DNA of 64,000 bases from Romanomermis culicivorax. Lineage: Eukaryota; Nematoda; Enoplea; Mermithida; Mermithidae. Position 1 is the first letter of the stretch. Each line of letters begins with the position of its first letter. The position numbers and the translations under genes are program-made. Shown here in pieces: positions 33,878 through 44,409 of this stretch. The DNA is taken from positions 547,351-611,350 of the forward strand of contig CAWUHX010000172.1 of assembly GCA_963922205.1 (NCBI GenBank). Reading direction: 5' to 3'. The notes beneath the pieces are model-generated. The model searched no databases, had not been told where the DNA came from, and was given only the letters and a program-made list of their open reading frames with translations.

Positions 33878-34238
33878 GGGGATTTAGGTTAACAATCGGG
33901 TCCCCTACAGTAAGCCGTTCCCCGAATGGCACCGTCCCCCATTCCGTAGAATGAGGATTAGGGATTGACACCCCCGACCCGGCCGCGTTGTCCATTATTC
34001 TACAGCATTAACCCCAGGACAAGGCCGAGATACACCAGAGGTTTACCTGTGGTAGTATCAGCTGGGTTGGGTTCCCGAAACAGAGAACATTACTGGAGCC
34101 ACCCCACGGGGTCACAGCATGTCACCTACCGTGTCATGGCCATGTTTCCTATGGGATATGGTACGGGTTTGCCCGTCAATGTGACTGATCACCAAATTCA
34201 GTTAATGTGACATGGCTCCACCTCTGTTTAATGTGACA

Positions 34239-34256
34239 TGGCGAGGCTGGAAAATC
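34239..34256 (+). other. Primer binding site of element 1
   Basis: TGGCGAGGCTGG follows the LTR end with no spacer, as expected for pairing with a tRNA ending CCAGCCTCGCCA. I do not assign the tRNA. Confidence 0.7.
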
Positions 34257-35639
34257 GACCTTTAAGTCTGACTCCACAGTCCTTGGGAACGAACCTTTTA
34301 ACCTTTTGAGTGAGATACCTCTTTCAACTAGGTAAATTTTCGATTTGAGTAGGGGAAACCTCCATCAGATCATGAGAATCGCCACTTGAGTGGGGAAACC
34401 TCTCTCAGGTCTGCTGATTCGCTTCCAAAGTGGGACACTGACCCTTGGGATGAAATTTTTGCCCTCATGTAAGTGGATACGCCCGTAAGAAGGTAGACTA
34501 CCCCTTAGGTCGGAATAGGCCCTTATATTCGAGTTTAACGCCAACTCAGATAGCACCGCATTTGAGTAAAACTTAATTACTGTAGGTCGGGATTTGCCCC
34601 CACGAGTGATTAAATTAATGATTCTTGCGTGTAATTAACCCCTTATGAGTATAGTAACTACCGTAAGCTTTGGTTAATCCTCTGGTATCGATTTTCCCCC
34701 AGATTTAATCCCCAAGAGTCATAAAATTCCCAGAGTTGAGTAAATCGAGTATTCTGCCGTCATTCTCCTCTGAGCTTTTATTTTTCCTTCTTCTTTCTAT
34801 TTTTCCCCTAATTTCGGGCCTCCATTCACTGCGTGTGATCGGATAGGTTACTGTAGCGCCGTAGGCCTTTTTGGTTACAGTATGACTGCGATTAGCACGT
34901 ACTCTAACTACAGTATACCTGGGTACGAGTACTTGAGTATCACAGCCCATGAGGTTTTCACAGCCCCTGAGGGTTTCGGGATCTCCGATCACGAGGTACA
35001 GTAACCCTTCCACTCTTGATTCTGGACGTCGAGTGTGGTCGTGAGTTGTTATCTGTGTCCGGTGCGTGTGTCAACACACTTTGTCAAAATTTTTCTTATC
35101 TTCACTGAGCACTAGCCAAGTTGCTCATTTGTCCGGCCAAACAAGCCAAAATTTTACTGTTGACACATATAACACCGTACTTAGCAGATCACATTGCTTA
35201 TCTATCGGGCCTCAAATTTTAATTTTATTTACTTTACTTTTATTTCTCGATCTTCTATGCGTCGTGTGTGACCCAATTAAAATCACTTTTCCACCTAATA
35301 AATTTTCTTATCTCCAAAATCAACTCAAATAAAACTTATACCCCACTTCCTTTTCTTTCCACTTTCTAACCAAACAAATTAAAAATTTATCCTTTTTTCC
35401 TACCAAAAAAAAAAAACCCCACACAAACAAAACTTTCTCTTTTCACTTCTATTCAAATTTTCAAAAACCAAAACTTTTTCTTTATCGGCCACACATACGT
35501 CATAGTTGGCAAACCTTCAGTAGGTCATTATTATTATTTTTTCCACTATTGTACGGTCTTTTTCTTTCCTCTCCTTTTCTTGCTCTCTTCTTCATTCTGG
35601 GTGGTTGCAAGTGGTGAGAACCTTACCGGTTGGGACCAC
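34257..35639 (+). other. Leader of element 1, first part
   Basis: Non-coding, with loosely repeated words such as GAGTGGGGAAACCTC near 34340-34410 and pyrimidine-rich runs at 35340-35590. A good donor-like TAG^GTAAAT occurs near 34331. No ORF is supported. Confidence 0.5.
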
Positions 35640-36420
35640 TGACGTCAGCAACAACTACGTACTGAGTTGTTGTTATGAGGTGTTGTGTCTTGTGCGACCC
35701 CACCTCTGACGTCCGCAACTACCTCACATGCTGCTGTTGCACTGAGGCTTGACTAGCGGGGTCATGCTTCTGACGTCAGCAATGGCCACATATCAGGTGG
35801 TCACTACGGGGTAGAAGGTTCTCAGTGTCCTCCCCCTGCGTCTGCAACAGCTGCATCCCTCGCTGTTGCTTTAAGGGGTGGGTGGCCCTCCGGCTCTACC
35901 TCTGACGTCAGCAATGGCAATGTAACAGGTTGTTATTGCAGGATGGTGACCGTATGGCACTGTCCTCTTGACGTCTGCAACAGCAGAGGCTCGTGTTGTT
36001 GCACTAGGATTGGTCGATTATTCCGACTTCAGTCCTTGACGTCAGCAACAACAATGCATCGTATTGTTGTTCGCAGATGTGAGGCCTTACAAACCGCACA
36101 TCTGGCGTCTGCAACAACTGCATCTCATATCATTGTCGTAGGATAACTGAGACTCAGATATTACCTTTTGACGTCAGCAACGGCGATGCTCCGTGTTGTC
36201 GTAGCAAGGTTGCTGGCCTAGGGCCCTATCTACTGATGTCCGCAATGATAAATCTCTATTCCAGTATCGGAATTAAGACTGTACAGTCTTATTCTGGCGT
36301 CAGCAATGCCCCGTATTGCCGTAGAGAGTTTGTAGCCGCAGGCTCTTACTCTTGGCGTACATACTGCAATACGAGATTATGGCACTTACATCCCAGTTAC
36401 CTGAGGTCAGCACCGAGTGT
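35640..36420 (+). repeat. 66-base hairpin array in the leader of element 1
   Basis: TGACGTC(A/T/C)GCAA or a close variant starts at 35640, 35707, 35771, 35837, 35903, 35969, 36037, 36103, 36169, 36234, 36295 and 36353, a period of 58 to 68 bases, mostly 66. After the motif most units form an inverted repeat whose sequence differs between units while the pairing is kept (GCAACAGC/GCTGTTGC in unit 4, AACAACAAT/ATTGTTGTT in unit 7). The array is cut by the hAT element; a further motif follows at 38319, and two more lie near 49340 and 49371. Confidence 0.85.
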
Positions 36421-36429
36421 GGTGGTGTG

Positions 36430-38298
36430 CAGGGTTTTTTTTTTTCCGCACAGTGCGGACTTTTTTTGGGCTGTGCGGAAAAATTTTTGGGCATTTTCCG
36501 CACAGAACGGAAATTTTTTTGGGCGTTTCTACTGCTGGCATTGATGAAAAGGTGCATTTTGGTGCAATTTAGATGGTCAAAATCTCAAATTTTTCCGGCG
36601 CTCCGCGCCGGCAAAGAAAATAATTTATAATATTAACTACAATTTAGCTGAAGCGCAGCCAAAAAGAAGTTTACTTTGATTTCTCGGTTGTCCCTGATTG
36701 TTTCCATCAATCTTATATGTCTCTGCTAGAGTGAGTAAAACTCGTCACTTTGTAGTGTGAATTGGAATTTTCATACGAATTTGCTGATTTTTCCTACATT
36801 TCTCCACACATTTATTTAATACCATCATTTTTCTAGGAAAAATCTAAACCGAAAGTACTACAAATTATCTCTAGAATACATTTTCCAACATTTCAGTAGC
36901 TCCTTTGTTCAAAAGTTCTCTGGTGTGACGCATCGGAAGTTGCATGGTTTTCATGATTTGGAGTTCCTCATCCCATTCATCCATTAGTTATCTTCAATAT
37001 TAGGTTCGGATTTTGTTGAAAATTGAGATTTAATATTGATCTTCATTAGAGCTTGACACCGGGCACCCGAACTACCCGGGTACAAAATGAAAACCATTAC
37101 CCGGGTAATTCGGGTACCCGTCTTGTATCCCGTATAATGTGTAGACTTGAGAGTAGAGGTATGCATAGTTTTTTTAGCCTTTTACAAGCCATGGCTTGTT
37201 GGACTGACAAAATGGCTTGTAGAATTTTAGTTCAACAAGCCAAAATGGCTTGTCAGAATTTTTTGAGTCATGTGTTTGATCATATCGGATACAGAAAAGA
37301 TGCATTTTGGTGCATTTTAGAAGGTCATAATCTCAAAATTTTCCGGCGCTTCGCGCCGGTTATAACTTAAATAAGCATTATTATTTATTTCCTAGCTCAG
37401 GCGCTGCTTCTAACATGTCTACCTTCATTTATCATTTAATCTTTGATAGTTTTAATCATCTTGAACGTATTATCTCATGTTTTAATTGGTAATCTTCAAT
37501 ACTTCATCTTGATATTTAATGAAGATTCACATTTTTCCCTTGGCACATTTTTTGAGAAAGATCAATACGTCAAGTCTCTAAACTTTTTGAAGCGATTATT
37601 TCTTTCTTAACGTAAAATCAATCCAAAAGCTTCATGGAAGTAGTTTTCGGAACTTTTTACTCATATCTTTTCGGCCAAGTTCATGAGAGTGTGTGAATAA
37701 AATAAAGGTTTTAAAATTTTTCAAACATAAAATTCTAGAAATTACGACTTTTGAACAGAAAATTCGAATCTATTTCTTCAAATAAGTGTTTGGAAAATTG
37801 ATTTTCCTGCATCGCAGAATGTCGATACCCAAAAAATTTTCCCGGCGTTTCAGGCAGGAAAGATTAATAGTTTTTTTGGGCTCTCACTTTTCATCATTGA
37901 GGACTTCACCGTCGATTTCTCATGTAATTCAAAGTCATTATGTTCTTGGATAGTTTGCTGGAAAATTTTTTCCACAATGCTTGTAGATTAGACTTCGATC
38001 AAACTCAAAAATTTCAAATGTTTCCTGTTGGAAAATCGATTGAAATCTATAAATCATCGGCTCTAATCAGAGAAATGACAGCAGCAACTATTAATTTTGT
38101 TTAATCAAGCTAAAATAATGTTTTTGAGCTAGAAAAACAGATACTTTACATTATTTTCTTAGCAATCTATAATTTTCGCTCATTTCGCACATTTTTCAAA
38201 TGATCTAAACTTCGAACGGAAAAAATTTTCGTGTGCGGAAAAAATTTTGGGTCATTTCCGCACGGTGCGGATGAAGGCGTGCGGAAAAAAAAACCCTG
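36430..38298. mobile_element. hAT-like non-autonomous element
   Basis: GTGGTGTG is duplicated on both sides (36422-36429 and 38299-38306). The ends are inverted, CAGGGTTTTTTTTTTTCCGC and its complement, with CCGCAC...GTGCGG words inside. An 8-base duplication and CAGGG ends fit hAT. The interior has two direct repeats (about 36545-36612 and 37293-37361) carrying CCGGCGCTTCGCGCCGG palindromes and GGTGCATTTT words. No transposase frame. It interrupts the leader array of element 1. Confidence 0.88.
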
Positions 38299-38306
38299 GT
38301 GGTGTG

Positions 38307-40183
38307 TATCACATCTTTTGACGTCAGCACCGGGTTACTGTGGGTTCCCAAGATGCCACTTGAGTTCTAGGTGATGATTGTAGTATTATTTTCTCACCTA
38401 CGGCTCTTGTCTTAGGGTTGTGTCTGTGTGCTACCGGTGCCTGGGAAACATCAGTAGACATACTCACGCAACCTGAGATGCACTCGGTCCGTGGCACTGA
38501 TCAAGTTGTCCGCAAGGGTAGCGGCACTGATGGATCAGCACGTGACTACTCTTCTAAGCTTTAACTGTAGGTTCGAACGGGTTTACACTCGGCCTCAGCT
38601 GGGTTGGTTGTTCAACATACGCAACCGTTAGGCATTTGCAGTCAGTACTGCCTGTGTCTAGCAACTGCAAGGGTTGTCAACCTTCCTGTAAATTTCTTAT
38701 CTAAATTCTCGCATTTCTTTCTCATCTATGATCTTCTTTAGTGTCCCCACCAGAACAATTCCTCAGGAATTACGGCACAGCCACTGGTTGGGCCTAAGGT
38801 GTAAAAGACCCCCCTGTATTCCTTTCTTTACACTCAAACGCCTTCGTTAGCTGGCCTAATAATGTCCGCACTAGAGTCGCCCTTAATCCTGAGTCCGCCT
38901 CCGTTGGTTTGTCCCTTAGCATAATATTACCGCTAGTCCGCCTAAGCGAAGGTGTTCGAGTCCGCCTAAACACATTACAACTAAGTCCGCCTTAGCTCCT
39001 CACTTTACACTCACTTATTCGAGACAGACTGTACCCCTGATCTCAAGATGCGTTGAGCCTAGCCTCGATTCATAGGAGGAAGCCTGCATTTCCCCACCTC
39101 CACCACCGGCACAGCTGGGCCAAGGACCCCCATGCCCTTTTACTGACTGAGTGTGTCAGAATAGCACCCTGGTACCTGGTGCTCTTATACCTCAACTGGT
39201 GACCTGCGATCCTCACTTCATCTCAGTGAACGGAAACCCGGCCCCCAGCTGTATATAATACTCCTGGAGAGTTCCCGTTCTGTTCAAAACGCGCATTCCC
39301 GTTTTTGGGCACGGTTGTAGCATACGCGCGAATGACGTCCTCCCGGGATCCTCCTGTCTAGTCATCACACTTTTCAGAGTTCGCAATTGCTCCTAGTGAG
39401 TGAGGCCGATTGCGTAATAGTGCGTTTCCCTTTGCATAGTCTGGTTTGTAAACTAATTTTGTCCCTATCTATTAGCACCCACTAAGTTTACTTTAAGTTG
39501 TCCCCCTTTACTTATTAATTCTTAAGCTACTCCATGCGCTACTCCTGGTGAGTAGGACTTTGTCGGTTACGAGCCCTCCCATATCCCAAAGTTTGTAAAC
39601 TAGTACAACGGACTTAACCTCCAGATAAAATTCCCTTTTGAGCGGGTTTATCCGTACGCCCTCACGTCGGTTCCTTAATTTTATGGTTTGGAATCCCACC
39701 ACTTTCTTTCAAATGTATTATACTTTTGGTTCAAATAACCGGGTCTTGCCCCATTTACCTCTAAAGTTTGGGTATGCTTCTCCCTCTCTTTACACTCGGG
39801 TTATCCCCTCTTTACCTCCATAGGTGACCAGATAAATTCCCTTCTGAGTCAACCTATTTTTTCCGTCTGGCTGTTCTGAGAGCTAAAACCTTGTCCTTTT
39901 CTAGCCCCATCGCTGAGTGGCCGCTAGATATTGGAAAGAACAAGAGTTACAGCCTCAACACGCCGTCGCGCAAACAATCTCGTACTTCCCGCGCTTCCTC
40001 GCCACGCGACTACAAAAGTAACTCTCACTTTACTTCTACAAAATAGAGACACCTAGACGTTCCTGTCGACTTAGTACTAAGTTTAAACGGACAAGTGAAC
40101 CTCTCTCTATTCAGTTTGATCGAATAACTTCACAGGCACGATCATCAGTCTTAGATACCTTACAGGAAGACGAATTCTCATCT
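38307..40183 (+). other. Leader of element 1, last part
   Basis: Non-coding. Four AGTCCGCCT words lie at 38892-38995. In the frame used by the first part of gag the sequence is open for about 140 bases before the first Met at 40184, so gag might start upstream by splicing or from a non-AUG codon. Confidence 0.5.
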
Positions 40184-42512
40184 ATGAAGTCAGAAATTGA
40201 TTTACCTTCACAGATTGAGAATAAGGTCCAAGCTGCATTTGAGAATGCCCTTGGACCACTCAACCAAAAGCTAGAGGCTATGAATGGCAGAAGGCACCCT
40301 CCTGTGTCCAGCTTCATGGCCCCTCCTGCCTTTTCCGGTGCTTTTGGTGAGTCCATAACAGATTTTATATCCCACTTGACCCGCTTCTTTACACTTCAAG
40401 GGGTAACAGAAGCGGATCATGCATATAAGAGTCTTGCCTCACAGGTCCTGCTCTGGCATCCTACCGGGACTTTAGCAGTGGTACTCCGCAGCCTACCCGC
40501 TACGAAGAGTTCACAGCTTTTCTTAGGAGAGACTTTCCAGTAGGGCGTGATTCAGATCTGCATCAGCAGTTGATCCAGGATCGACTGCAGAAGCCGACTG
40601 AATCCGCGATAGTCTACCTTGAGCACCTTAAGAGACTGTCCAGGGTGGCTTATCCGGATCTCGCGACTGACGTTAGGGATTCTATTATTAAACCTATCTT
40701 TCTAAGAGGGTTGAGACCAGTCCTTAGAGATAGTATTAAGTTCAGGGAGTTCACAACTCTTGAAGAGACGCTCAAAGCAGCCTGTTACGCGGAATCACAG
40801 ATTTTTCGGGATGAGATTAGGTATACTGCCCCATCTAATGCTGTTTTCTCTTCAGAACAAAGGACCGCCGACAACGTCAGGTCAATGTCGAATCAAAGGA
40901 GCACCGCTCAACGTCCGTCGGCCACGCCGTCCGACGAGGTTCGACGTTTACAATCGGAGATGGCCCGGCTCACGGCTCACGTTGCGCGACTTACGGCTCA
41001 GCAATCGGCGCCACCTTCGAGAAATTCGACGTCGTCATCGACGCCGTCGACGCGTGTCCAGACCGCCGGCGATCGCCCGTCAGGGGCACATCTACAGATG
41101 TGCTCCTACCATGGACGCTGCACCCACAACGACGCTACTTGCCGGGCACAAAATCCCGATAGCGCCGGCCCTAGCACCGCCTCCGCCACCGGCGCCAGCC
41201 GTTGCTATTTTTGTCGAACGAGGGCGCACCCGACTGACCGATGCGACAGACCCTGCCCGCATTGCCGAAAACTACGAGTGCACCGGGCAACAGCTTGCTC
41301 CAATCGAAATTCGACACTGCCTGGTGAGACTAATTTTGGTAACTCTGGTTATTCTCCTCAGGGGGCAAGTGGAAATTTTCGGAGGTATGCTAATCCAACT
41401 CCTCACGGGATAGGGAACCAATATCGGTCACCTCCACGGCAAAATAATGCTGTAGGGGTTACCGACGGACTTCTTCACCCAGATTTATTTGATCTGGATG
41501 ATGAAGTTTTGGCTGAACACCTGGCGGATCGCTCACAACTGTGTTATCCTGTCTGTGTAATCAGTAGTGGTTTTTCAGCTACGGCAGTGGTTTCGGTGAC
41601 CCCGTTGTCGACTTTTCCGCTGCCACCACCGAAATATGCGACGCCGGTCAACGTAAACCCGTCGGCGACACCGAAAACGACTGGCGACGTCAGCGTAATC
41701 GCGTCGTATCGACCGACGGTAGGTACAACGGCGCCACCGGCACGTGTTATCAACCAGGGACCGCCGCCCGGAATTCCCACGGACTCCGCGTTGGAGGTCG
41801 TCGGTCAATTGGAATCGATGAATCTGATAGGTAAACTGCCTTCTTTTTCTGAAGTTTCAAGTTCACAAAGTAGACATCTTTACAAGTCTCCGGCTTTACT
41901 GATTTCTTGCTTACAGATTCCTCATCCGTCACCGACGCGATGCGGGCTGTTTGGTCAACCGACTTGGCCAAAAAGCATCCGCACCTCCCCTGGGCGCTAC
42001 TCAACGAGCCGTTCGAGGTTGAGGCGCTTACGGCCGCCGACGTCATGCGATCGGCACCGGCGGTGTTGCGGATTTTGGGACCCGACGTCGCTCGACGGGT
42101 GCTCGAGTTTATCGCGGACGGAACTATTCGCGCCACCCCGGTGGACAAGATCCTGTTGGACGGTGAACCGTCATCGCCGGCAGTGGACGCCGTCCGCCGC
42201 GCTGTGGAAAAGGCCAGTCGCAACGTGCGGCCCACAGCAGTTGTTGCCACGTCACCGACGACAACGACGACGGGAGCCCAAACTCTGGCGGCGATTGCAC
42301 CACAGCAACCGGTCGCCAACGCCTTTGGAGAACCGTTGCCCGCCGTTCACAACGCCGTCAACGTCACCGAGGCGTCGCCATTTCCGACGGCTACCGTCCC
42401 GCGGTCCCCGAAGATTGGCGTTCTTCGAGAAGTCCACCCCGGAGGAGGCTTGGTCATCGACTTCCCCGGAGAGGAGCCCGCGTCGTCCGACGACGACGAC
42501 GTCGAAGAGTGA
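40184..42512 (+). CDS. gag: Gag of element 1, with one frameshift and one apparent intron
   Basis: Starts at 40184. The capsid-like region ([16 protein letters not shown], then [20 protein letters not shown]) shifts frame between 40429 and 40540 and continues in the next frame with [13 protein letters not shown] and [15 protein letters not shown]. This is the retrotransposon Gag fold, and the shift looks like a simple one-base lesion. A His/Cys-rich knuckle region follows ([34 protein letters not shown], about 41098-41300). At 41830 the frame meets GTAAAC, and after TTGCTTACAG at 41916 a different frame continues with balanced codon use ([20 protein letters not shown], then an acidic DDDDVEE end) to the stop at 42510-42512. 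The unspliced frame in the same stretch reads as Arg/Ser/Pro-rich noise, which supports real splicing. Gag forms the particle core that packages the RNA. Confidence 0.75.
41831..41916 (+). other. 86-base intron within gag of element 1
   Basis: GTAAACTGCC at the 5' end, TTTCTTGCTTACAG at the 3' end. Removal joins the codon phase exactly (one base left, two taken) and switches to the frame that looks coding. If retained, the frame stays open into the envelope-like gene. Confidence 0.7.
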
Positions 42513-42534
42513 AGCCGCCCGATGGGTGAAAAAT

Positions 42535-44409
42535 GTAAATTTTGGTGTAAATTTGCAGACACTGTTTGTAAATATTTTGTTTGTATTAAATTGGGCCTTC
42601 GTGACACTACTGTTCTTAGGAATGAGCTCTGCAACACATGCTACTCAATACCAATTTTGTGGTCTTTCAAGAAGCGGTCATCCACTTGAGTTACCTCAAA
42701 AAGTTGAATGCAAACCACCAAAATCTTCGTGGAGTCCACGACGCATGAATGTTACAGTATATGTACCTATTTCCGATCCAATCACGACTAAAGCATGGAA
42801 ATGTACCCTACGGAATCGTAAGGTATGCACAAACACTGGTTTTTTCGGATCTAGGGGCATTACTGCGGACGTCATTACTACTCAGCACCTCGCGCCTGCG
42901 GCGTGTACACTAGCACATCGCACAAAGGTGTTTGGTTTACAAAAGCTCGTGGAAATACGTCCTGGCTTTTATAGCACTAACCAAACACTGGAGGTGATGT
43001 ACTCATGGTGCTGCAATGACGTCTGCAAGACAGTGACTAACCTTTTCATCGAGGAGGGACAGGTCGCTTCGTGGGATGGCACTACAGCTCTAAGTACCTT
43101 AGGAGATGTAGGTGGATGCAGTCCCACTGCAGGTCAATGCACTACTCTAGACGGGGTAATTGTTTGGCCTGCCACAAACTTTACAGCACAGTGCCATTAT
43201 CGGCCACAAGGTAATTACACTGCGTCTGTATCAGGGAACCACATCATCATCGATGATTTGCAGGTTGCCCTGAAGATCCCGGGAAACTCCCGTGTGTTTC
43301 GACTGTGTCCTGACCTCCGGTTGAATACAGTACGAACGGATCAGGGTCTTCTTCTACGCATCCACGGAAGATTCAATCTGACCCAGAGGTTATTCGGATT
43401 GGCAAAGGACTCCGTCCCTGACCCCGTCAATGCCAAACTGAATTACCTGGCTCAGCAGATCAAAGAGTCGGAAATTAACAATTTTCGATTCATGTGGCTA
43501 GAGTTGTGTTCTCACGCTCAACGCTACCTTGATCTGACTTGGCAGTTGCTTCGTTTTGACCCTACACTAGGAGCCCGGGCATTCCTTCAGAGGAATGACC
43601 TGACGGCGGAATTCACGGGTGAAGCACTGACAATATGGCCGTGTCAAAAGGTCAACGCCACTTATGTCTATCATTCGTACCGAGTGGGAGACACCTGTTA
43701 CAAGTATCTACCCGTACAGGTTGGCGGTACCATTTATTTTGCCACCCCCGGTGGCCCAGATCTCACTAAATTCAGTCCAAAGGTGCCGTGTGACCACGAC
43801 TTTACAGGAATTTTCCGAAATCGCTCTGGCTGGTTTACTGAATCTGGCACGGTCCATGTGAGCCACATTCCGCTTGAACTGTTCTGGAAGCAGCGATTCA
43901 ACGTCACTCACTTTGACGCTCCTGCGCTCTTTCATGACCAGTTGGCGCTGACCCCTTCAAGTTTTGCTTTCTTTAAACAGTACGTTTACAAGACTGAGCA
44001 AATTGAAGCGGTCTTGAACCGGTTGGTAAACTATACAGCTGGTTTATCCCTACAACCAGATACCCTGTATCAGGCGGTTGCAGGGGTAGGGACTGACATC
44101 AGAGCCTCACTGGAAGGTGTTGGTCTGGCAGCAAACCACATGATTACTGGTCAGCAGCACAACCTCATGCAGGGCTTACAGTCTCTTTTGAGCGGACCAG
44201 TGCAGCTCATCTTTAACACACTTATTACCCTGGCAGTACTGGCCGGTACAGGATTTCTCATCTACGTTGGGATCTCCTATTACCTCAGCTACCGCCTGCG
44301 GAAAAGACAGGTTCGGTTTGTTAGCCAATACTCTCCGTTGAACCTCCTCCGGAAAGTTCAGCGTTGGGTAGGTTTTCATTACGTACGAACGATGTGCCAA
44401 CTCAGTTAG
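42535..44409 (+). CDS. Envelope-like glycoprotein of element 1, placed between gag and pol
   Basis: The frame reads a hydrophobic stretch (42562-42621) followed by SSATHA, like a signal peptide, then a roughly 500-residue ectodomain with many cysteines and N-x-S/T sites, and near the C-terminus one membrane span (about 44209-44290) with a basic tail (YRLRKRQVRF). That is the layout of a type I viral fusion glycoprotein. The pattern of a CC pair, an acidic G-x-V strand, then Cys-x6-Cys and Cys-x-Y faintly recalls the chuvirus/gB-like proteins of invertebrate retroelements, but I cannot assign the family. The first Met in frame (42622) is inside the signal stretch, so translation probably begins in an upstream exon joined at the acceptor TTTGCAG (42558). 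The last 46 bases overlap the start of pol. No internal stop. Confidence 0.75.
   Translation, partial: VNFGVNLQTLFVNILFVLNWAFVTLLFLGMSSATHATQYQFCGLSRSGHPLELPQKVECKPPKSSWSPRRMNVTVYVPISDPITTKAWKCTLRNRKVCTNTGFFGSRGITADVITTQHLAPAACTLAHRTKVFGLQKLVEIRPGFYSTNQTLEVMYSWCCNDVCKTVTNLFIEEGQVASWDGTTALSTLGDVGGCSPTAGQCTTLDGVIVWPATNFTAQCHYRPQGNYTASVSGNHIIIDDLQVALKIPGNSRVFRLCPDLRLNTVRTDQGLLLRIHGRFNLTQRLFGLAKDSVPDPVNAKLNYLAQQIKESEINNFRFMWLELCSHAQRYLDLTWQLLRFDPTLGARAFLQRNDLTAEFTGEALTIWPCQKVNATYVYHSYRVGDTCYKYLPVQVGGTIYFATPGGPDLTKFSPKVPCDHDFTGIFRNRSGWFTESGTVHVSHIPLELFWKQRFNVTHFDAPALFHDQLALTPSSFAFFKQYVYKTEQIEAVLNRLVNYTAGLSLQPDTLYQAVAGVGTDIRASLEGVGLAANHMITGQQHNLMQGLQSLLSGPVQLIFNTLITLAVLAGTGFLIYVGISYYLSYRLRKRQVRFVSQYSPLNLLRKVQRWVGFHYVRTMCQLS

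Larger units (their letters stand above)
32812..34238 (+). repeat. 5' LTR of element 1
   Basis: It starts TGTCAC and ends GTGACA, a 6-base inverted pair. 1427 bases, matching 49526-50952 with about ten substitutions and no length change. Confidence 0.97.

Noticed and set aside
32820-34210. Several 60-100-codon frames on both strands of the LTR
   Set aside because: The same frames recur in the 3' LTR with no domain, and the region holds regulatory palindromes; shadows of a non-coding LTR.
35640-36420. Hairpin array as a tRNA or other RNA gene cluster
   Set aside because: No cloverleaf, no A/B boxes, one stem per unit only.
41750-42319. Minus-strand 189-codon frame over the gag/env junction
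   Set aside because: It mirrors the GC-rich coding strand; no promoter, motif or splice signal.
40570-44409. A single 1279-residue Gag-Env fusion as the main product
   Set aside because: Between 41850 and 42520 this frame is Arg/Ser/Pro noise while another frame, reached through a clean intron, has protein-like composition. Kept only as a possible unspliced form.
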